Origin: Hemibagrus wyckioides | Taxonomy: Eukaryota > Chordata > Actinopteri > Siluriformes > Bagridae | Direction of reading: 5' to 3' | DNA: 64,000 bases | Assembly (NCBI RefSeq): GCF_019097595.1 | Contig: NC_080714.1 | Span: 4,487,259 to 4,551,258 of the forward strand | Shown: positions 1-14,764 of the stretch, piece after piece | Layout: each line of letters starts with the position of its first letter | Position numbering within the stretch: the stretch's first letter is position 1 | Notes under the pieces: model-generated | Told to the model about the DNA's origin: nothing | The model's database searches: none | Seen by the model: only the letters and a program-made list of their open reading frames with translations | Made by a program: the position numbers and the translations under genes

Positions 1-96
1 CAGTTCTAAAGTAATTAATTATTTATTATTTATCAAATCCCAGGACTGCTAAAATATTACTGGTGGAAATCTTTTAGATGTTTAATTGATGGCTTA

Positions 97-3269
<3,173 letters not shown>

Positions 3270-3294
3270 AGTGATGTGCTGCAGCTCCTGAGAT

Positions 3295-3334
3295 TCAAGG
3301 TGCAATTTTTGTTCTGGTCCCAAATATAAATAGA
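3295..3334 (-). promoter_or_regulatory. hpd core promoter (TATA-like box)
   Basis: On the minus strand the motif CTATTTATAT lies at 3324-3333, about 55-65 bases before the hpd ATG. A transcription start near 3295 would leave a 5' UTR of about 25 nt. Position and sequence fit a TATA promoter; the start site is inferred. Confidence 0.5.
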
Positions 3335-3633
3335 GGGAGGGTGATGTAGCTCTGCCTCAGAGAGGGTGGGTCATGTAAGAGAGATCATATAACAGCTTAA
3401 TTACAACCTGACCACAATTTTTAAAAAAATACAAAATCTAAAGACATTCCTGAGTGACTCTAAAGGCATCCGAATGTTAAGGCAACAAACATTTTTGTGT
3501 GATTTGTACTAAAACAGAAAAATAAAATGTATTAATAAAGCCAGTGAGCCAAATTGGAGCATTTATGTAGAAAACTATTAGATGATGATTTTAAAAAAAA
3601 AGCTCTCTTTCTATCGATCCATTCATTTATCGG

Positions 3634-3634
<1 letters not shown>

Positions 3635-3702
<68 letters not shown>

Positions 3703-3713
3703 CATCCATCTAC
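3635..3713. repeat. (TCTA)n microsatellite
   Basis: About 19 TCTA units, ending in two TCCA units. Confidence 0.95.
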
Positions 3714-4800
3714 TTATTATTATTATAAATATGATAAAATATGGAAAAATGAAAACAAGACCAGAAAGACTGAGAAAGAACCCAGAAGCTCAGATTCACG
3801 TCTAAATATGGAAATATAAAATACTTTCTCATCACATGTTTTTCATTACTAGATAATTGCGTATTATTTCAACAGGATCCTATTACAAATAAATAATAAT
3901 CAATATAAAATATTTATTAACAGACACTGTTAAAAAGTGCTGTATTTTGTGCATTATACCAAAGCATCTCATATTGGTGTTTGAATTTGAGTTTATTTTA
4001 AATACTTATAATAGACAACGTGAGGACATTCGCATGTGTATCCGATCTTTGACAATCTGCAAGAAATGCTTTTCGGCCTACATGTTTGAAAACAACAAGT
4101 AGAAAGCGATGGCATTTTGATTAAAAAAACATGGATATTGTAAAAGCTCAGAATCTCTCTTTGCGTCAGTAGCAGCTTTTACATGGGGCTTTTTTTTTTA
4201 TGGCGATCCAGCTGTTTGACCATATGGAGCACAGAAAGAAGAGGAGGTGCAGCTGTTCTGGTTCCTTATTGGCTGGCTGGATTTTCTCCTCTCTGGTTCT
4301 TCATGCCAAAAGTACATGTGATGTAGACTAAATAAGTTATAAGAGTTATCCTTGATCTTTTAACTTATTCTGTTAACTTTTTGTTCACAAAAACGCATGA
4401 TTTCTTCGTGTTCGTTCTCCATTCATAAAGAAGTTCAACTACACAGATTACGAATAGGAAGAAGCTTTTCGTGGATCACAGATAAAAGAAAGTGCAAAGT
4501 CATTCTGCTGTCCCGCTCCTCCCATTCACGCACTCTCAGCTCCATATGTGTGTGTTTTTTGTTGTTTTTCAGTGTCTATACAGTCTAATTGTCTATAATG
4601 TCTCCATTTACATGACATTCTGCTCCACCTGAGCTCTTTTTTTCTCCCCCTATTCCACAGTGTTGTTATTCCCAGAAGTGTTTGCACCCTCGTGCATCAT
4701 GGGACTTCATTATGGGCGTTTAAGCGCACTCCTTTCGACATGATGTTAGAGTGGTTAAATTCTGCATGTGCAGTTAATGAACCCAGCATCACCCTGGTGG
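3714..4800. other. Intergenic, between hpd and the 5227 ORF
   Basis: No exon, RNA gene or clear transposon is visible. The left part is AT-rich and the right part becomes the promoter region of the ORF at 5227. A short open frame at 4397-4588 has no recognisable features and no codon pattern that would support it. Confidence 0.5.
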
Positions 4801-4870
4801 TAACGTCATTTCTTCGTAATATCAGCGCTCAGGTATAAAAGCAAACAGAGATGTTGAGTGCTGACGCAGA
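4799..4870 (+). promoter_or_regulatory. TATA promoter with a CRE-like site, upstream of the 5227 ORF
   Basis: TATAAAA lies at 4834-4840 in good context (GGTATAAAAGC), and a CRE-like TAACGTCA lies about 30 bases upstream at 4801. A start near 4865 would give a 5' UTR of about 360 nt. TTTTCAG at 5131-5137 could be the acceptor of a 5' UTR intron, so the leader may be shorter after splicing. The sites are read directly; their use is inferred. Confidence 0.5.
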
Positions 4871-5226
4871 AAAGATAACAACAACATCGTCTACGGGGAG
4901 CAGAGAGCAAACACGGCGAATTACATTGTCCTTAGAGTTCAAATCAAAATGCTGGTAGACTGGGTCTGGAGTTGAAATGTGTGTTTGTGTGTCTGTTTTG
5001 GGGAATAAATGTAGAAGTGCATTAGATAATGGTGTATTTCCCCCTGAGATGAGTGTGTAAGTTTCTCAGAAGTGTGTTGGTTAGGTGGCAGCTCCGTGGG
5101 GAATAAGTCCCTGTTCGGTTACTCCATCGGTTTTCAGGCTATCACAAAGACACTCGGGAAGAGAGAAGGGATCAGTGAACAACTCGAAAATAAGAGGAGA
5201 CAATAAAGGATAAAGAACAGCTCATC

Positions 5227-6081
5227 ATGGGTGAAAGGATGGCTGAGAATGAACTGACAACCGTCCCTGATCAGCTGGAAGGACAAGAGGAAGAAAAAAG
5301 CAGAGGAGAAGGTGAAGGAGAGGAAAAGGTACAATCTGAAGAAGAAGAAAACATTTTTACCCTCAAACCTGACCAGATGAAGGTAGACAGTGAAGAACGA
5401 CCTGCTTCCAAGACCAAACCAGGAAGAGTACAGTCAGTTTTCTCTCTAGTAAGAAATCAGATTCGAGGGCAGCCAAGTCACGAGGCAAGCAAGTCAGGAA
5501 TGTTGCAGCTAGTGCAGCAAGTCACCAGGCAGCTGGAAAGGACCAAAGTGGAGCAAGAAGGTTTAGAGGACTCTTCACCTAGGAAGGAGGTCCGAGAAAT
5601 TCAGGAAGTCCAAGATGAGACATCAGTGGATTTAGAGAATGGGCAGACAAAGGAGGAGTGCAAAAAAGATGAGTGTGTGGTTGTTCTCCAGCAGATTCTG
5701 AACAGCATAGAAGGTCTGAGGAAGGAAGTGGCCGAAGAGTTAAATCTGCTCAGACAGGAGTCTCGGAGCAACATGGATAAAATGCTGCAAGAACTAGCCA
5801 ATGCTAACACAAATGCACCTGCCTCTGTCCCACCGCTTCCAGGAGCACCCAAGAGACGCATCCTGAGACGCACCTTGACCAGCGTGGCTCCAAAGAACAC
5901 CACGGCACAAGCATTCCGGCCTCGCTGCATGTCCGAGCCTGTTGGGAGCCGAAATGGAGAAAGCACGAGCACCGGGAGCGTAACTTTACCCATGTCCAGT
6001 CTGCTTCCATCCCTTGTTGTTACTCAACATGGTAAAAAGCCTGTGCATTCGAAACCACGTGTGAACAAACCTGCATCTTAA
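5227..6081 (+). CDS. Uncharacterised 284-residue acidic coiled-coil protein, single coding exon
   Basis: I do not recognise the family. The ORF is uninterrupted for 855 bases. Its first ATG has A at -3 and G at +4, and starts MGERMAENELTTVPDQ. Residues 20-45 are a Glu-rich, low-complexity acidic stretch. Residues 50-110 are mixed polar and include GRVQSVFSLVRNQIRG. Residues about 148-195 form a predicted coiled coil (VVVLQQILNSIEGLRKEVAEE and on to LANAN). Next comes a Pro-rich linker (VPPLPGAPKRR) with a strongly basic RRILRRTL motif at about residue 213, a Ser/Thr-rich region, and a basic tail ending RVNKPAS. There is no signal peptide or membrane segment, so a cytosolic or nuclear place is likely. 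A second ATG five codons in (MAENE) is possible. The TATA box upstream supports a real gene; a processed retrocopy is the alternative, but no poly-A tract follows. Confidence 0.7.
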   Translation: MGERMAENELTTVPDQLEGQEEEKSRGEGEGEEKVQSEEEENIFTLKPDQMKVDSEERPASKTKPGRVQSVFSLVRNQIRGQPSHEASKSGMLQLVQQVTRQLERTKVEQEGLEDSSPRKEVREIQEVQDETSVDLENGQTKEECKKDECVVVLQQILNSIEGLRKEVAEELNLLRQESRSNMDKMLQELANANTNAPASVPPLPGAPKRRILRRTLTSVAPKNTTAQAFRPRCMSEPVGSRNGESTSTGSVTLPMSSLLPSLVVTQHGKKPVHSKPRVNKPAS

Positions 6082-6900
6082 CGTTAAGGACCACAAGATC
6101 CTGCTGAGAATGCAAATCATGTCACGTTGTCATAAAATCCTGCTTCTTATCTGTCCATGATTTTCAGATCATGCTTCATGGTGTGCTGAGATGAAGCCTA
6201 AAATGTGGATGCAAGCTAAAAAAAAGAATATAGAGATTTATGCGGTGCATTTTGAGCTTGTTTCACTTTTTGAGACTGTTGCACTATCAAAAACGAAATT
6301 GTACATGAAGATCACCCTCTTTAAATCTTGTATGGCTAAACAGTTATTTTATATACTGCCTGATGTGTTTGTGTACTGCTGAGCATCTCTTAACGCTAAT
6401 TGTTTACCAATCATGATGCAATGTGTGCTGCCAGAGCTGGGTGTTTTCCCAGGAGCACTGTAGCATAAAGCATACATATATATATATATATGTATGTATG
6501 TATATATATATATATATATAAACTTTTCATTTATGCTTCAATTCAATATTTATCAGTGTAATTATTATGATGGCTGGCTTGACAAATATGATTCTTTTCT
6601 TTAGACTGATACCTGAACCCACCTATAGCTATCAGATAATTTTATATTTTTTGACTGAAGACACCAATAAGGATGGATAAGTATATGTTCAGAAAGGTTT
6701 GTACTGTAGAAATAAGCTGTTTAACAATACATAAACCCTGACTTATCTACTTTATATATTTTATTTATATCATTTATTTTCAATCCAAGCACAATGTATT
6801 TTCCTGTTGGTGCTATTTAGGATATTAATCTCTTTAGTTCCACAATTCTGTTTGCAATCCGTGACTATTAGCTAGTGAGCTAAATTGGCTAGCAAGCATT
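6082..6900. other. Presumed 3' UTR of the 5227 ORF and AT-rich spacer
   Basis: No canonical AATAAA is seen in the first few hundred bases after the stop; a CATAAA variant lies at about 6465. (AT)n and (GTAT)n runs lie at 6474-6520. No other gene is visible. Confidence 0.4.
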
Positions 6901-6906
6901 GCGCTA

Positions 6907-6907
6907 T

Positions 6908-6971
<64 letters not shown>

Positions 6972-6998
6972 CTTTATTCATCCCAGAGGGAAATTCAC

Positions 6999-7058
<60 letters not shown>

Positions 7059-7060
7059 TC
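6907..7060. repeat. (GATA)n, LINE-like tail and (AAT)n
   Basis: A (GATA)n run of about 63 bases (6908-6970) is followed by ACTTTATTCATCCCAGAGGG, a 3' tail found on many dispersed fish retroelements, and then by about 19 AAT units (7001-7060). A shorter copy of the same arrangement, (GACA)n plus tail, is at 13139-13190. Confidence 0.8.
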
Positions 7061-8354
7061 TGTTAAACTGTTCTCTGTAAGCAGAAAATACAATAACTTT
7101 TTTAAGCAATGTAAACAAAACATATAATCAAAGTATATTCGAAATATCAAAGAGATGTACTGTATTTGCTAATTATGCTTGCTAAACTTGCTAGATACTC
7201 TCGACTAGCCTATATCGCCAACTGACACCGGAAAACGCCGAAAACGAGACGAATAAAGCCGAAAAACGCCGATAAATACCGAAAATGATGTTCGCATCTG
7301 TAGGTGGGTTTTAATAAATTTATCTGTTTTTTTTTTTCCTGGCGGATTTTGTCTGTGTATTTTTTTTCTGAAAGCATTCAGTTACAATTATGCATCTTCA
7401 TATATATATATATATATATATATATAGATAGGCCTGATCTGACTTTTGAGCACACAACACTACATCTCTCTATAGTTCAATCTTATTGTTTTCACAAATA
7501 TATTAATAAAGAGAGCAAAAAGCCTTGAAGCCTTGGTGTATATTAAGGTTTAGTTTACATACACATGGCATACACACATTCAGCAGATCTTCATAGACAG
7601 GAATACATGAAAAAAAACTGATGAATTGATTGTGAATTGATTATATTCTTTATCTGGAGGTTACCCATCAATGGAATTTTGAACATATTTTTATGAACAA
7701 AAAAAAAGAGAAGAAGAAAAAAATTATCCGCAATTCACATAATTTCAAGAATTGAACAACTTAAATAGCATAACTACAAAATAAAATCTCTAATGCTCAG
7801 AAAATATTTTTCCCGTCTAATAATCATTTTATATTAATTCAAATCCTGAAGAAACAGCGACATCTACTGGGCATTTCTGCATATTTCATGCAGCTTGCGG
7901 CTTCTCTTTAGAATTTTTTTCATGAGACAATTTTGGCGACAATTGAAGTTGAATATAATTATTATACGTGTCCGCGTGAAAGCTCTGAAAACTCTACAGT
8001 CCTCTGAAAAAGTATAAAGAGGAAAAATAATAAAGAAGACTTTAACACTGATAATGGGGTATGAGAGTTATAAATAATAAATAAAAATAAATAATAGAAA
8101 TAAATAAAAAAGGCAAACATTCATCTGAAATGAACTGAACACTGTTTTCAACATTTAACACAGTTATCTAGCATTTAAGATTCATTGCAGCAGCTTATAA
8201 AACAAACAAATCTAGAACATTTTTTTGACTGAACAATGACTAGTGACAAAAAGTATGTGTAAAATGAAAAAAAAAAAAAACAACCTAGCAGGTACCTTCT
8301 TCATCTATTTAACATGCACAGCATTTGAGCAAGGGAATATTTATATGTGCTTCC
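7061..8354. other. AT-rich spacer between the 5227 ORF and the carbonic anhydrase-like gene
   Basis: Mostly A/T-rich, with an (AT)n run at 7400-7424. The right end should hold the 3' UTR of the minus-strand gene that stops at 8355. No other feature can be supported. Confidence 0.4.
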
Positions 8355-11300
8355 TTATAACTGGCTTATACACATTAAAGAGACTATGCTGGTGAGGATC
8401 AGGATGGAGATGAGTGCAGGCTGGCTCAGAGAAGCTGTATTTGGCACAGCATATGACACAATGATTTGACGGTTAAAGCTGGGCTGGGTGAAACGATAGT
8501 TTTCCACCAGCAACTTCTTCACCGTGTCGTTCTTATCCGAGTAATACAGATGTGTGACGAACGGCAAATACTGAAACAGAGCAGAAGGTAAAGGGCAAAT
8601 CTTTCTCAGTGACAAGCAATCAGGCAGTTTAAAACTGAGGCCTCCTCCAGATACTCATAAGGAAAAAACTCAGTAGCTGTCTGAGCCACAAGCTGCTGAC
8701 TGTGTAACTAAGGAATATAACACTTCAGAGCATGCCTTTACGCTTATCAAGCATAACATTATGACCACCTGCCTAATATTCAGTCGGTCCCCCTTTTGCT
8801 GCCAAAACGGCCCTGACCTGTCGAGGCATGGACTTCACTAGATCCCTGAAGATGTGCTGTGGTATCTGGCTCCAAGACGTTAGCAGCAGATCTTTTAAGT
8901 CCTGTAAATTGCAAGGTGGGGCCTCTAAGAGCTGCAGTTTTGGAGATGATCTGATCCAGTGGTCTAGCCATCACGATGTGGCCCCTTGTCACACTCGCTC
9001 AAATCCTTACACTTGTCCATTTTTCCTGCTTCTAACACATCAACTTTGAGGACAAAATGTTCACTTGCTTCCTAATATATCCCACCCACTAACAGGTGCC
9101 ATGATGAGATGATAATCAGTGTTTTGTGTCTTCTGCTGACAATGTTATGCCTGATCAATGTATAAGAAAATAATGACAAAATGATGAAGCAGATTTACGG
9201 TTTTCCTGTAACATCATGCGTGTTTCGTTCCACTAACACCACAATAATGAGTGCCGTAAATGTATTATCATTAATCATCCAATAAGCTTTAATTTCTTTC
9301 TTTTATTTTACGATACCACATGCTTTTTATCCATTTATAGTTACTCTGACTGGTACAAGGACTGTAAAATGCTAAATAATTACTCTCTACAAAAAGCGTC
9401 ACCTTATTTGTATTTCTTTTTCTTCCTCTGAGACAAGCATCTTGTAATGAATAATTGAAAACGTATGAAAGATACAGTTTCACTGCTCTTTATCATTATT
9501 TGCTCTCACCTGCTCTCTGGAGATGAAAATGGGTTTCTCAAACACAATCCAGGTGACGGTCTGGAAGCAAGGCGGAGTGGTCAGGCCTCCGTGATACTGA
9601 TAGAATTTATAATTATCGGGAAGAAGGTCCAACAGTGCTGGAGGGGTCACGCTGACAGAATCACCTGGAAAACAAAACGGGAAGTGGGTGGAGTCGAGCG
9701 GATAACGCCGATGTGCGCTTGACACACAGTGGTTCGACTCACCTGGATATGGCACACTGGACACAGCATGAGCTATGGCTTTAAATGCTTCATTCTCTGC
9801 AGAGGCGATCTGAAAACAAAGCATGAGCAACCAAGAGCAATCCTTTATATTGTCTTGTTTAATATCCAGGGGACATGAATTCATAACCTTCTGTTCAACA
9901 TTACATAAACTTTAAGCACCAAGAAAACCTCTGCTTATATCACATCTCTTATGTTTAAGCATTAGTCAAACTAACTAACCCTTTCTTTTAAAAATATTGT
10001 TTTGTTGTTGTTTACTGCTATTTTATTATTTATTACTTGTTTGAATTTGTATGGTGACCTTGAATGACTAGAAAGGGGACTATAAAATAAAATGTATTAT
10101 TATTATTAAATTAATTAATTAATAATGGCTGTTTTTTTTCAATGTCTACATTTACGTCAGTTGATGCTGCTAGTCTCTCTGTCTATCTGTGATTGTTTCT
10201 CTCTCTCTGTCTCCCGGATAGTCCAACCGCCTCTATACCTGCAAGTGCTAATCTAAATATTAAGTCACGCCCCTCACACTACTCAGATGATTCTGTTCAG
10301 CCTGTGTTTTAAACATGGCATCATAATAATATATGTACACCATAAACTAAAAATCTGTGAATGTTGTTCCTCCTCTCAGTTCTGTGATAAAGATTTAAAG
10401 ATCGTGTTACATCAATGAAGACTCCCATCATAAGCAGGCCGGACGGAACAGCAGAAGCGGCTTCCACATCAGTGAATCCAGGAGCGAGACCCACAATCTG
10501 CATCTAATAACACACTCACACCCACACACACCATTTACTGAGTCATACATTATTATTGTAGCTGGTTACCAGAATTAATGTGCAATCAGTTATATGAGAC
10601 ACACATCCCGTGTGTGTGTGTGTGTGTGTGTGTGTGTACCTCCATAGGAAACCTCCGACTGTCAAGTTTATGCTCTGATCCGTTGGTCACATTTGTTCCC
10701 CAGTGGAATCTCATCTCCACGATTTGGTAATTATGCTTTATACTGCCACCTTTCACACTCATGCCTGCTTGAAACGTCACAACAACTAATCTCACACACA
10801 CACACACACACACACATACACAAAATCTAACTAAATATAAATCAATAATAATATAATAATAATATAAAAATAAGTATGATATAAGATACTTAAGATATTA
10901 TAAGATAAAGAACTAGTCTAAAGTAATAAAACACAGAATAACCTGTTCTAGGTTTTCAGTTTTTTGTCTGACGTTTAGAAATGTTTCATGAAACTTATAT
11001 ATATTTTTTTTTAATATTTAATGTAATTGCTTGATTTATTTGTCTACCTTCTTATTCCTATTTAATTTTTTAATTCCTCATCAAAAGTCTCTGTTTTTAC
11101 CCTTTCAGCATAGTCCTGTGCTTTAAATTCTACATATTACTAAATATATATATTATACCATTAAATCTTCTAATGCCATCACCCTTCATAGCCATTGTGT
11201 TGTGATGTGACTCTTTCTGACGGTGTTGCGTACCCGTGTTCCGGACATTTGCTACGGTCCAGTTCCCCTGACGCATGTTGAAGCGTTGAAGCCCCAGAGG

Positions 11301-13845
11301 ACTGATGGAGTTGTTTTTAGTAGCAACATGTTCCAGGACGATGGGAGAATGCAGTGTAGATTGTTTGATGATGCAGGAAGGAAAGGTTTTCACCCACTGA
11401 TATGGATCTGTCATATAAAAAGAGTCATTTCATATTACTGCCATCAATTAAATAATTACAAAAAAGTAAAGAAAGCAGGTCAACACAAAGACATGAATTA
11501 AGACAAATAAAACGAATCATTTAGCACATACTGTTCTATCGTCCTGAAGTGGACAGGTTTTTCGATTGGGTTTTTAGTCAAATGCCTTCCTTGTTACCAG
11601 CCTCAACTCGGAGTGGACGATGCCATTATACATCTGCTTCACCGCACCTATTCCCACCTAGAGAACCCAGGGAACTCTGTGAGGTTTATGTTTTTCGACT
11701 TCTCAAGTGCTTTCAACGCCATCAGGCCCAGCCTACTTGGAGAGAAGTTGAAGAACATGAATGTGTACACTCATCTGGTTTCATGGATTATGGACTACCT
11801 CACCAGACATCCCCAGTACGTCCGAATACAGAACTGTGTGTCCGACATCATGATCTGCAGCACTAGTGAACAGTTCTTTCTCCCTTCCTCTTCACCCTGT
11901 ATACATCGGATTTCAGACACAACTTGGAATCCTGCTACCTTCAGAAATTCTCTGATGACTCTGTGATTGTCGGATGTATCCAGGGAGGTAACACCTTAGA
12001 GTATCAGACAGCAGTGGACAACTTTGTCACCTGGTGTGTGAACTCAACCATCTACAGCTCAATGTTGGGAAAACAAAGGAACTGGTAGTGGACTTTAGAA
12101 AATCCACAACCCCAGCCTCTCCTTTGTCTGTCCTTGGAGAGAAAGTTGAGATTGTTGAGGATTACAAATACCTGGGAGTCCACACTGACAACAAACTGGA
12201 CTGGACACTAAACTCACCAGTGCTCTACAAGAAAGGACAGAGTAGGTTGTATTTTCTGAGGAGACTCAGGTCCTTCAACGTCTGCAACACCATACTGCGG
12301 ATGTTCTACGAGTCTGTGGTGTCTAGTGCCATTTTCTATGCAGCGGTCTGTTGGGGATGTAACATGAAGGTGGCAGAGAGAAATAAACTGGACAAACTAA
12401 TCAGGACGGCTGGCTCTGTACTTGGCATGGGATTAATAAAGTTCTTTGAATCTTGAATCTTGAAATAAGGGCTGTGTTAATCATGAGCTAAAGATGTTCA
12501 GATGTTCGATTCTACAACATAAAATTAATCGCATCAGTAATACCCCACTCTTGATTTTTTTTGTTGTTTTAAAAAACAAAAGTTACTACAGATGTCTGAG
12601 ATGTTCAGATTCATCCACAGAAAGAGCAGAGTGGATCCGTATCAGGGGACATGTTCTTAAATCAAGAGTGAAAAAGAAGCTTATTGGTGGTAATGCTGAG
12701 GTCATGTGACTGTGGGTGATGGAGTTTGTTTATAGCCTAGCTTTAGCGCTATATTTCTGCTAAGTGTATATCTGCTTGTGTTCATCTGTGAAGATTACCT
12801 TCATGAGCAAAATGTGTAAAACTCAGAAACTTTTGTTGCTCACAGTGTTTATTTTCTACAATAATCCATAAGCCAATGGAAAAATCCTATTGGCTTTTTG
12901 CCTAGAGACCCAGGGTGATTAAATCTTCTGGGTTAAACCAAGAAAAATGTGTCATTCCTGCAGCTCTCTATGACGTAGTAAAATAAGGACGAGTATGATC
13001 TGTCTGAAGATTTATATCTCAATTATTACTATTGATATTAATACATTATTAAATCTTTTTACTGGCATTCAAAGGTAGTCAAATTACCTGCCACTTCTGC
13101 ACTAAACCTTTACCCTAAAATTCATGTGGTCTATCACAGACAGACAGACAGACAGACAGATAGATACTTATTCATCCCAATAGGAAATTTCCTGAAAACG
13201 CATTTACATGCTAAACGTATGATTTGTTGTATCATAGTTATGATGTGATCTCAAACCCAAGTGCATAGTTGCAATGCTTTTTGGTTCAGTTTTTGGTTCA
13301 CTTTGCTTACCAAAACATTTATGCACAACCTTACAAGAAAAAATGAAAGAGAGACAATATTATTATCATCAGTAACTGGTTATGTGACTTTGTAGGTTTC
13401 TGTAATTATATTTGGTCTGTAATTCTACTTACAAAAAAAAAAGACGTTAGGACTTACTGCATGCATCTTCAGTGTAGCAGTAATTAAGAGGTGGAACTGG
13501 GACATAAAGCAGACAGACAGGGGTTAACAAACAAGACAGCAAATTAATATACAAATTAGAATTCCTTTACAGCAACAAAAATCTCAGCTTATAACGACAT
13601 GCTGTGTTTGAGGTTAATCCATTTTGTCATGATATGCTTTAACATAAACGTGACAATTATCTACACTGGTTTGAGAGGTGAAAAAAAAACATTAAAACAG
13701 CAGGAAAAATCCTTTTATGTGAAATATTAGGATTAGAAGAGAATTCTAAACAATAAATCATGTTCATGTACAAACCTTTAAGGGGTGAAGCACTGTGTGC
13801 AGTTAGTGCGATGATAGATATTAGAAAAGATATCCAGAACGGCAT
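8355..13845 (-). CDS. GPI-anchored carbonic anhydrase-like protein (CA4/CA15 type) with lost zinc ligands
   Basis: Eight coding exons on the minus strand: 13776-13845, 13458-13496, 11234-11407, 10640-10767, 10411-10503, 9743-9809, 9510-9664, 8355-8570. All junctions are GT-AG and the phases close exactly to 942 nt, or 313 residues plus stop, close to the length of human CA4. Order: signal peptide (MPFWISFLISIIALTAHSAS), alpha-CA domain, then a C-terminal hydrophobic stretch (ALISILILTSIVSLMC) typical of GPI attachment. The four cysteines of the two CA4 disulfides are kept (YCYTEDAC; FPSC and LTTPPC). The metal site is not: FHLHWG has become EMRFHWG (His94 to Arg), MEMHIVH has become MEMQIVG (His119 to Gln), and the shuttle His64 position reads Met. 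His96, GSEH and LTTPP remain. CO2 hydration is therefore unlikely and a binding or structural role is inferred. An in-frame ATG 12 codons upstream (13881) is a possible alternative start. Confidence 0.9.
8741..9160. mobile_element. Non-autonomous Tc1/mariner-type element, intronic
   Basis: Terminal inverted repeats pair at both ends (ATCAAGCATAACATTATGAC on the left; the right end is the complement of CATTGATCAGGCATAACATT) and TA dinucleotides flank both sides. At 420 bp it is too short for a transposase. It sits in the last intron of the carbonic anhydrase-like gene. A relative lies at 29060-29418. The TIR family is widespread in fish genomes. Confidence 0.85.
10608..10638. repeat. (GT)n microsatellite next to the CA-like exon 4 donor
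   Basis: On the sense (minus) strand the exon 4 donor gtac is followed at once by a (CA)n run. A second (CA)n tract at 10793-10816 lies about 25 bases beyond the other end of the exon, so the exon has a dinucleotide repeat on both sides. Confidence 0.9.
11590..12466 (+). mobile_element. L2-like LINE fragment (reverse transcriptase), decayed
   Basis: The plus-strand frames give RT pieces: FFDFSSAFNAIRPSLL, then FSDDSVIVG in another frame (the active-site box, usually FADD or YADD), then LNVGKTKELVVDF and YKYLGVHTDNKLDW, ending in a thumb region with LRRLRSFNVC and AAVCWG. At least one frameshift and the altered DD box show it is dead. The 3' end has short TTGAATC repeats at about 12446-12463, as L2-group LINEs often do. 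It is 5'-truncated and lies in the CA-like gene's second intron, antisense to the gene. Confidence 0.85.
12467..13457. other. Remainder of CA-like intron 2
   Basis: No exon or gene is visible. It contains the (GACA)n plus ACTTATTCATCCC retroelement tail at 13139-13190. A 71-codon open frame near 12494-12709 has no recognisable features. Confidence 0.4.
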
Positions 13846-13904
13846 ACTGCAGCAATTCCTGCACAGAATAATGCGATTCATATGATGATACTCTGCAGAT
13901 ACAG

Positions 13905-14374
13905 TGTAACCACACTTACTGCACATCTTTGTGTGCATACTGCACCGACACTTTACTGTTACAATTGATATTTGTACAATAGATAGCGATATTCCTGTTA
14001 AAACTTATATGTATATATTTATCTTATATATGCACACTGTACATGCCATATTATTTATTGTCATTACATTTATATTTGTCTTTTTTTATCTACATATATG
14101 TATATACTATATATTACAGATGTTTATTCATATATATTATTTATATAAATATTATATTATATTATATATAATATCTTGTATTATATTATTATTTATATTA
14201 TATACATATATTTATTTATATATATACAAATATATGTGTATATAATATATATATATATATGTATATCTGATACAAAATTGGCTTAACATAACTATTGGTG
14301 TTTTTCATAATTTATCATGTCTAATTTCTACTATGTTAGTTTTTATTTTTCCTATTTTTCTATATATTTGCATG
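13905..14374. repeat. AT-rich stretch with a LINE 3'-UTR-like start
   Basis: The text around 13925-13985 (CTGCACATC, TACTGCACCGACACTTTACTG) resembles the 3' UTR of L2/Rex-type fish LINEs and is followed by about 300 bases of AT-rich, near-repetitive sequence. It lies just upstream of the first coding exon of the CA-like gene, so the promoter of that gene may be close to or inside it. Confidence 0.35.
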
Positions 14375-14764
14375 TACACTACCAGTCAAAAGTTTGGACA
14401 CACCTTTTAATTCAATGTTTTTTGTTTAGGGATTTATTTTCTACATTCTAGAACAATACTGGAGATTTCAAAACTATGAAATAACACATGGACTTAAGTA
14501 ATCCATATGTAATGACAACAAAAAACAGTCAGTTGTTATTTTAAGACACAAAGGTCAGGTGTTGTGGAATAGAACATTTGCAAAACCCATCAAGCACCAT
14601 GATGAAATTGGCTCACATGAAGACCATCCCAGGAAAGCAAGACCAAAACTTACCTCTGCTGCAGAGAAGTTCATTTAGAGTTACCAGCCTCAGAAATCAC
14701 CAATTAACAGCACCTCAGATTAGAGCCGTTATGAAGGCTTTACAGAGCATCAGTAGCAGACATA

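Noticed and set aside
5601..6010. Minus-strand frames of 130 and 68 codons within the 5227 ORF
   Set aside because: They overlap the longer plus-strand ORF with its own promoter and start context, and show no domain features.
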